This document shows positions 60,358-64,000 of a DNA stretch of 64,000 nucleotides, one piece after another. Location of the stretch: assembly GCA_963663285.2 (NCBI GenBank), contig CAXXNI010000004.1, positions 1,240,001-1,304,000 on the forward strand. The letters are read 5' to 3'. Source of the DNA: CAXXOK01 sp963663285 (lineage in GTDB: Bacteria; Bacillota; Clostridia; Christensenellales; Aristaeellaceae). Made by a program: the position numbers and the translations under genes. Position 1 is the stretch's first letter. Each line of letters opens with the position of its first letter. The notes under the pieces were generated by a model that worked only from the letters and a program-made list of their open reading frames with translations, was not told the origin of the DNA and did not search any database.

Positions 60358-61719
60358 TTACCACGTTGCCTTGCTGGCGGCGGTGACGGCTTTTTGGTGA
60401 GCCGCATCCACGACCTTGGTGCCATGCGTTTTACTATTCTTGAAATGGATGCAGAAATGCCCGTCAAAATCGTTGCCGCTGATGGTGGAAGTACCGTGGG
60501 GCATGCCGTTCATAGAGGCGGCATACACATGCCCGCGGTATAAAATGAGAATCGGGCGACGGTTCCAGCTCCATGAGCCGCCAAAGATAGCTTTCATAGT
60601 GGCGGCGTCCTCGGCCGTCAGAGGCTCGGCATCCAAATGGTTAACACCACTCCAGCGTTTGGCGGTAAAGGTTTTACCGGTGCGGACATCTTTAATGGTA
60701 AAGGTGGCTTTTTTCGGAATGACAGATGTTACGTTATCCGCGAACCAATCCAGTACCTCGGTTTCATAGCTCTTGCTTGAAGAGGAAGAGCTGGAAGACG
60801 AACTCGTTTTGGAAGTCGTGCTGCCAAACAGAATACGGATGGTGGAAGCGCCTGCGATGCCGTCCGCATTCATGCTGCGGTTCTTTTGCAGCCGTTTGAC
60901 AGCGGATACGGTTGCGGCGCCGTAATCCCCATCGATATCTCCATTATAATAACCAAGCAGCTTCAGTGCCTGCTGTAATTTCACCACATCGCTGCCGCTG
61001 TCGCCCTCCTCGGTCGGATCGGGCGCGGAGCCGATTTCCTCAATGCTGGATACCGACGCATATTTGCTGCTGGAGGAAGATGATTTGGTAGAGGAGGACG
61101 AAGTGTCGGTATCGTCGCTGCTGTCTTTATCTTCGCCGGAAACAGTGATATCAGCGGTTTTCGCGCAGGAACCAAAAATGGATGTAATGGTTTGCTTGCC
61201 TGCGATACCGTCCTCGGTTAAATCGGTATCCTGCTGGTATAGTGCTACGGCCAGCTGCGTACCGTCGCCGTATACACCGTCCGTACCCAGCTTGTAGTAT
61301 CCCAAAATTTTCAATGCTTTTTGCAGCTTTTTCACGTCGCTGCCTTCATCTCCGTAATGCAGCGCGCCGGGCACGTCGCCAAGCGCCTCAATTTTGGAGG
61401 CGTTGGCAACTACGGTGTTTTCCGCAACGTCAACATATTTCTTCATTACATAGCCGGTATAGATGCCGTAGCGGACTTTGTACCATGTACTGGACGTGGA
61501 AAGTACGTCCACCTCATCGCCTTCCGGCAGGGTTTGCAACGCTTTGGAATCCGTACTGGCAGACTTGCGTAAAATCACAGTTGCAGTAAGCGTACCAGTC
61601 GTTTCCGCGTGCGCGGCAGAGAAGCTGACAAGCGAAAAAAGCATCGTCAGCATCAGTGTTATGGAGATCAACCGGCGCCAATTAAACGGAGCCGGAGCAA
61701 CGGAATTACGTGTAACCAT
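60358..61719 (-). CDS. Exported SH3 and peptidoglycan-binding protein with a YkuD-like C-terminus
   Basis: 453 residues from ATG 61719 (AAGGAGGG upstream). Order: signal peptide (about 15-38), SH3-type domain (about 42-98, TATVILRKSASTDSKAL), two peptidoglycan-binding domains of the PG_binding_1 type (about 120-180 and 238-300) separated by Ser-rich linkers, and a C-terminal domain (about 325-453). The last holds HG (408-409) and GHFCIHF (420-426), similar to the HG...SHGC-R motif of L,D-transpeptidases but with a shorter gap. It is probably a wall enzyme or wall-binding protein outside the cell. A single gene with its own promoter. Confidence 0.8.
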   Translation of the reverse strand: MVTRNSVAPAPFNWRRLISITLMLTMLFSLVSFSAAHAETTGTLTATVILRKSASTDSKALQTLPEGDEVDVLSTSSTWYKVRYGIYTGYVMKKYVDVAENTVVANASKIEALGDVPGALHYGDEGSDVKKLQKALKILGYYKLGTDGVYGDGTQLAVALYQQDTDLTEDGIAGKQTITSIFGSCAKTADITVSGEDKDSSDDTDTSSSSTKSSSSSSKYASVSSIEEIGSAPDPTEEGDSGSDVVKLQQALKLLGYYNGDIDGDYGAATVSAVKRLQKNRSMNADGIAGASTIRILFGSTTSKTSSSSSSSSSSKSYETEVLDWFADNVTSVIPKKATFTIKDVRTGKTFTAKRWSGVNHLDAEPLTAEDAATMKAIFGGSWSWNRRPILILYRGHVYAASMNGMPHGTSTISGNDFDGHFCIHFKNSKTHGTKVVDAAHQKAVTAASKATW

Positions 61720-61760
61720 GAAACACCCTCCTTGGGAATGCGATTTCAATCGCTGCGTAC

Positions 61761-61789
61761 AATGTATTACAAAATTGTTAAATTGTCAA
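61761..61789 (-). promoter_or_regulatory. Promoter of the SH3/peptidoglycan-binding protein gene
   Basis: On the minus strand: TTGACA (61784-61789), 17-base spacer, TACATT (61761-61766), 42 bases before the start. Confidence 0.7.
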
Positions 61790-61884
61790 TACGAAATTGA
61801 TACGATTTCACGGTGAAACCGGTAGCAAATGCGAACAATATGAAGCAAAGGTGGAAATAATTGCATTTGCAACCGTTGAAACTA

Positions 61885-61913
61885 TTGACGAAAACGTTGT
61901 GAGATATTAAACT
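61885..61913 (+). promoter_or_regulatory. Promoter of the large unknown gene at the right edge
   Basis: TTGACG (61885-61890), 17-base spacer, TAAACT (61908-61913). Confidence 0.5.
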
Positions 61914-61985
61914 AAGCTATGATTGTTTTTGCGATCGTTTAAAAATGAGGAATGAATGGAATATTTTGGAGGTTTTTGTAGTTCT

Positions 61986-64000
61986 ATGAAGCAACTAAAT
62001 GGTACGGTCACGCTGTCTTTTTTGGAGGAGGACAACCAGCAGCGCGTGATCTTTCGTGTCGTCCCCCTGTGTACACGGGAAGGGCTGATTTTTCAGTCAC
62101 AGAAATCGGAATTTCCAGATCAGGGAAGTTTACGTATTGTACCGGATAAACGGGAACAAAGCACATTTAAAGAGCGGATGCGTTCCATGGGTTGTCTGTG
62201 CGCTATCCACCTGTGCAGTGAAGGAAAAGAACTTACCAAGGTACGTCAAAACAGAAATTACGATCCGGGGCAGGGAGAATGCAATCAATTTGCGATTTAT
62301 TCGGATGTTGTTTGCGAATTTGCCGACGATGGCGTTTTTGAAGTGTTTGATGAAGACAGCGATTTTTCAGGCGCGCTTTCCAGCCGTGTTTTACTGCGCC
62401 GCGGTAAGGTGCTCTACGGCCCGGTTGAAAAAACCGACACACCGGATTGGGAGCAGTTGCACCCCTTTGGCAACGACAGTTATTTGTTGCATACCGTGAC
62501 CCTTGTAGAAGGAGAACACCGCTGCTTCTACTGGAATCCGGAACAAACCATAAACTGGCGGCAGAGGCGGGGCACCTTACGGCGGATGAAGAGCCATAGC
62601 GAGGGGAAACGGGACGTTTCGTCCATGCAAAGTGACGATGAAATTGCCGCCGCACCCGAAGGACAAGCATCCCGGATGCAGGATGCGCCCGAACAAACAA
62701 CAGAAGAAGAGACGCAGTATACGCAGCCGGAACAGAGTTTTGCGCCCATTTTAGCCGAAGCGGATGACGATGCGCCGGGAGACACTGCGTTACCGATCGG
62801 CACCAAACTGGATATATTGGATGCTTCCATTTCGTTTGAAGAGCAGATTTCCAAGTTGGATCAGCCTTTATCCAGCGATGCAAACCTCCTGTCTCACAAG
62901 CATGCGCCGATTGTCGCCCACTTGCGTACGGAGCCGGAAAAACCCGTACACTTCAGCGGTACGCCGCTGGTGAAGGCTTCGGCCAAGATACCCGTGCCGG
63001 TTCGTAACGGCGAAAACTTCCGCGAGGTTGTTGAAAACCAGATTCGTGTCGTACATCAAATGCCGGATGCTTATCCATCGGATTTTGCGTATGTTGAAAA
63101 TCCGGTGGAAAACATCAATGCTGCATTGGATGCGGCGTGGAGCTCTCCGGAAAGACAGCAGCAGGTACTGGATTCGCTGTGTGCCAATACGACCTTTGCC
63201 GATGCTTTCCAACGGCGCCTTCGCCACTGTGGTAAAATGCAAAACGCGGTGTCCGCCGCGCAACAGCAGCTGGAAGACCTTGAGGCGGAACGGCTTTCGC
63301 TATTGGTGCAGATCGATGCGTTAAAGAACGACGAAAAAGCCGCGCGGGAGAAGCTTTTATCCGAACTGAACAGACAAAAGCAAGAAGAGCTGACGGCGAT
63401 CACCAGCCGGATTGCTACGGCGCAGGCAGAATATGATACAATCGGCGATATGCTAAAGACAATGGAAGATTCGATGCGGGGAAATGCGCTGGAAGTGCTG
63501 GTGGAAAATGGCGTACAATTCTGCGCAAGCGCAGGGGATACAGTTGTCATTGCACCTGTCCGGGGGCAAAAGCGCACTTGCAGCGAGCTTTCCGATACGG
63601 TGCGTATGGCGCTGACCAGCCATGGCTTTGCCTGCACCCAGGATGATGCGCGCGAATTGCTCTTGTTTTTCACCCTCTTTGACGAGTTTGCCCTTACAGC
63701 CGCTACGGAGTCTGTGGCGGAGCTGTGCGCCCGTGCGATGCTGGAGGGATTGGGCCTTTCCAAAGTGACGGCGTTCACCCACGCGGATACGCGCTTGGTT
63801 GTGGCGAGTGTGCTGCCGGATAGGGGACTGCGTACACCGACGGTGGAGGTATGCTCTGCAAACCGTGAAAAACTCAACCCGTATGGCCATAAAACCATCC
63901 GTCTGATGGATATGCAAACTGCCGCACACAGCGCCCTGCCAGTGGTGGCCGCGCCGCAATATAAGCCCAACGGGCATGAAATCCAGGTAATGCTGCCCCA
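61986..64000 (+). CDS. Large unrecognised protein with a coiled coil (3' end outside the window)
   Basis: An open frame of 671 codons that continues past the right edge. GGAGG (61968-61972) lies 13 bases before ATG 61986; an in-frame ATG at 61956 is possible but less likely, since the protein would start naturally with MKQLNGTVTLSFLEEDNQQR. Residues about 1-190 form a compact domain with strands (IFRVVPLCTREGLIF; YSDVVCEFADDGVFEVF). Residues 200-380 are acidic and low in structure, 415-498 form a long coiled coil (AQQQLEDLEAERLSLL, REKLLSELNRQKQEEL), and a mixed alpha/beta domain follows. No signal peptide or membrane helix, so cytoplasmic. I do not recognise the family. Confidence 0.8.
   Translation, partial: MKQLNGTVTLSFLEEDNQQRVIFRVVPLCTREGLIFQSQKSEFPDQGSLRIVPDKREQSTFKERMRSMGCLCAIHLCSEGKELTKVRQNRNYDPGQGECNQFAIYSDVVCEFADDGVFEVFDEDSDFSGALSSRVLLRRGKVLYGPVEKTDTPDWEQLHPFGNDSYLLHTVTLVEGEHRCFYWNPEQTINWRQRRGTLRRMKSHSEGKRDVSSMQSDDEIAAAPEGQASRMQDAPEQTTEEETQYTQPEQSFAPILAEADDDAPGDTALPIGTKLDILDASISFEEQISKLDQPLSSDANLLSHKHAPIVAHLRTEPEKPVHFSGTPLVKASAKIPVPVRNGENFREVVENQIRVVHQMPDAYPSDFAYVENPVENINAALDAAWSSPERQQQVLDSLCANTTFADAFQRRLRHCGKMQNAVSAAQQQLEDLEAERLSLLVQIDALKNDEKAAREKLLSELNRQKQEELTAITSRIATAQAEYDTIGDMLKTMEDSMRGNALEVLVENGVQFCASAGDTVVIAPVRGQKRTCSELSDTVRMALTSHGFACTQDDARELLLFFTLFDEFALTAATESVAELCARAMLEGLGLSKVTAFTHADTRLVVASVLPDRGLRTPTVEVCSANREKLNPYGHKTIRLMDMQTAAHSALPVVAAPQYKPNGHEIQVMLP

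Noticed and set aside
63071..63970. Minus-strand open frame of about 299 codons at the right edge
   Set aside because: The plus strand is open for 671 codons with a promoter and plausible protein; the minus frame is Ser/Arg rich and lacks a ribosome site.
1..64000. Search for tRNA, rRNA, insertion sequences, prophage, CRISPR-Cas, toxin-antitoxin or defence islands
   Set aside because: No tRNA-like cloverleaf, transposase, integrase, Cas or paired toxin-antitoxin gene could be recognised; the DUF5131 gene alone does not indicate a phage.

Overview
The window is a 64 kb chromosomal segment of a Gram-positive anaerobe, most likely a clostridium (Bacillota, Clostridia). The basis is two T-box leaders, an AbrB-type regulator, a Spo0B-like histidine kinase, the maf-mreB-mreC-mreD-PBP2-minD-rodA block, the DUF2232-rplI-dnaB-yhaM block, strong GGAGG ribosome binding sites and many exported proteins with Gram-positive signal peptides. 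Base composition is moderate. I see no tRNA, rRNA, CRISPR array, insertion sequence, prophage or attachment site, so this reads as core genome with lineage-specific exported proteins in between.

Layout. 1-2.7 kb: end of a MacB-like ABC exporter (ATPase, permease, adaptor). 2.9-3.2 kb: AbrB-like regulator (minus). 3.4-6.6 kb: methionine T-box, metG, tatD. 6.6-10.4 kb: a nearly empty 0.6 kb stretch, rpmB, two exported proteins and a thioredoxin-reductase-like flavoprotein that lacks NADPH motifs (minus). 10.5-14.1 kb: DUF5131 protein, ABC-F ATPase, DUF6483 protein. 14.3-19.7 kb: exported protein, a 989-residue zinc-ribbon/TPR membrane protein, an acyltransferase. 19.7-27.9 kb: M29 aminopeptidase, gap, nitroreductase, rarA, histidine kinase, flippase, glycosyltransferase. 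28.2-31.2 kb: two membrane proteins (one a YugP relative that has lost HExxH) and a WG-repeat protein. 31.3-36.8 kb: T-box with an Asn codon, aspS fused to gatC, gatA, gatB. 37-40 kb: asd, dapA, dapB (diaminopimelate/lysine). 40-46.2 kb: XRE regulator, zinc-ribbon protein, lipoprotein, yhaM, dnaB, rplI, DUF2232 protein. 46.4-48.8 kb: cation efflux and LCP proteins. 49-57.4 kb: cell-shape cluster on the minus strand. 57.5-60.3 kb: PDZ/radical-SAM DUF512 protein and der. 60.4-64 kb: SH3/peptidoglycan-binding exported protein and a large unrecognised gene that runs off the end.

How the genes work together. The aspS-gatC, gatA and gatB genes form a complete tRNA-dependent amidation route (Asp-tRNA(Asn) to Asn-tRNA(Asn), and probably Glu-tRNA(Gln) to Gln-tRNA(Gln)) under a T-box that appears to read an Asn codon. 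Met-tRNA synthesis has its own T-box. The asd-dapA-dapB genes feed diaminopimelate to peptidoglycan, and the mre/PBP2/rodA genes build the lateral wall. LCP, SH3/PG-binding, flippase, glycosyltransferase and acyltransferase genes point to envelope polymer work.

The most interesting points are the AspRS-GatC fusion with its Asn T-box, the YugP-family pseudo-protease, the flavoprotein that resembles ferredoxin-dependent thioredoxin reductases, the mre-min cluster without minC or minE, the extracellular TPR protein and the truncated unknown gene at the right edge. All family assignments were made by eye from motifs; no search was run.
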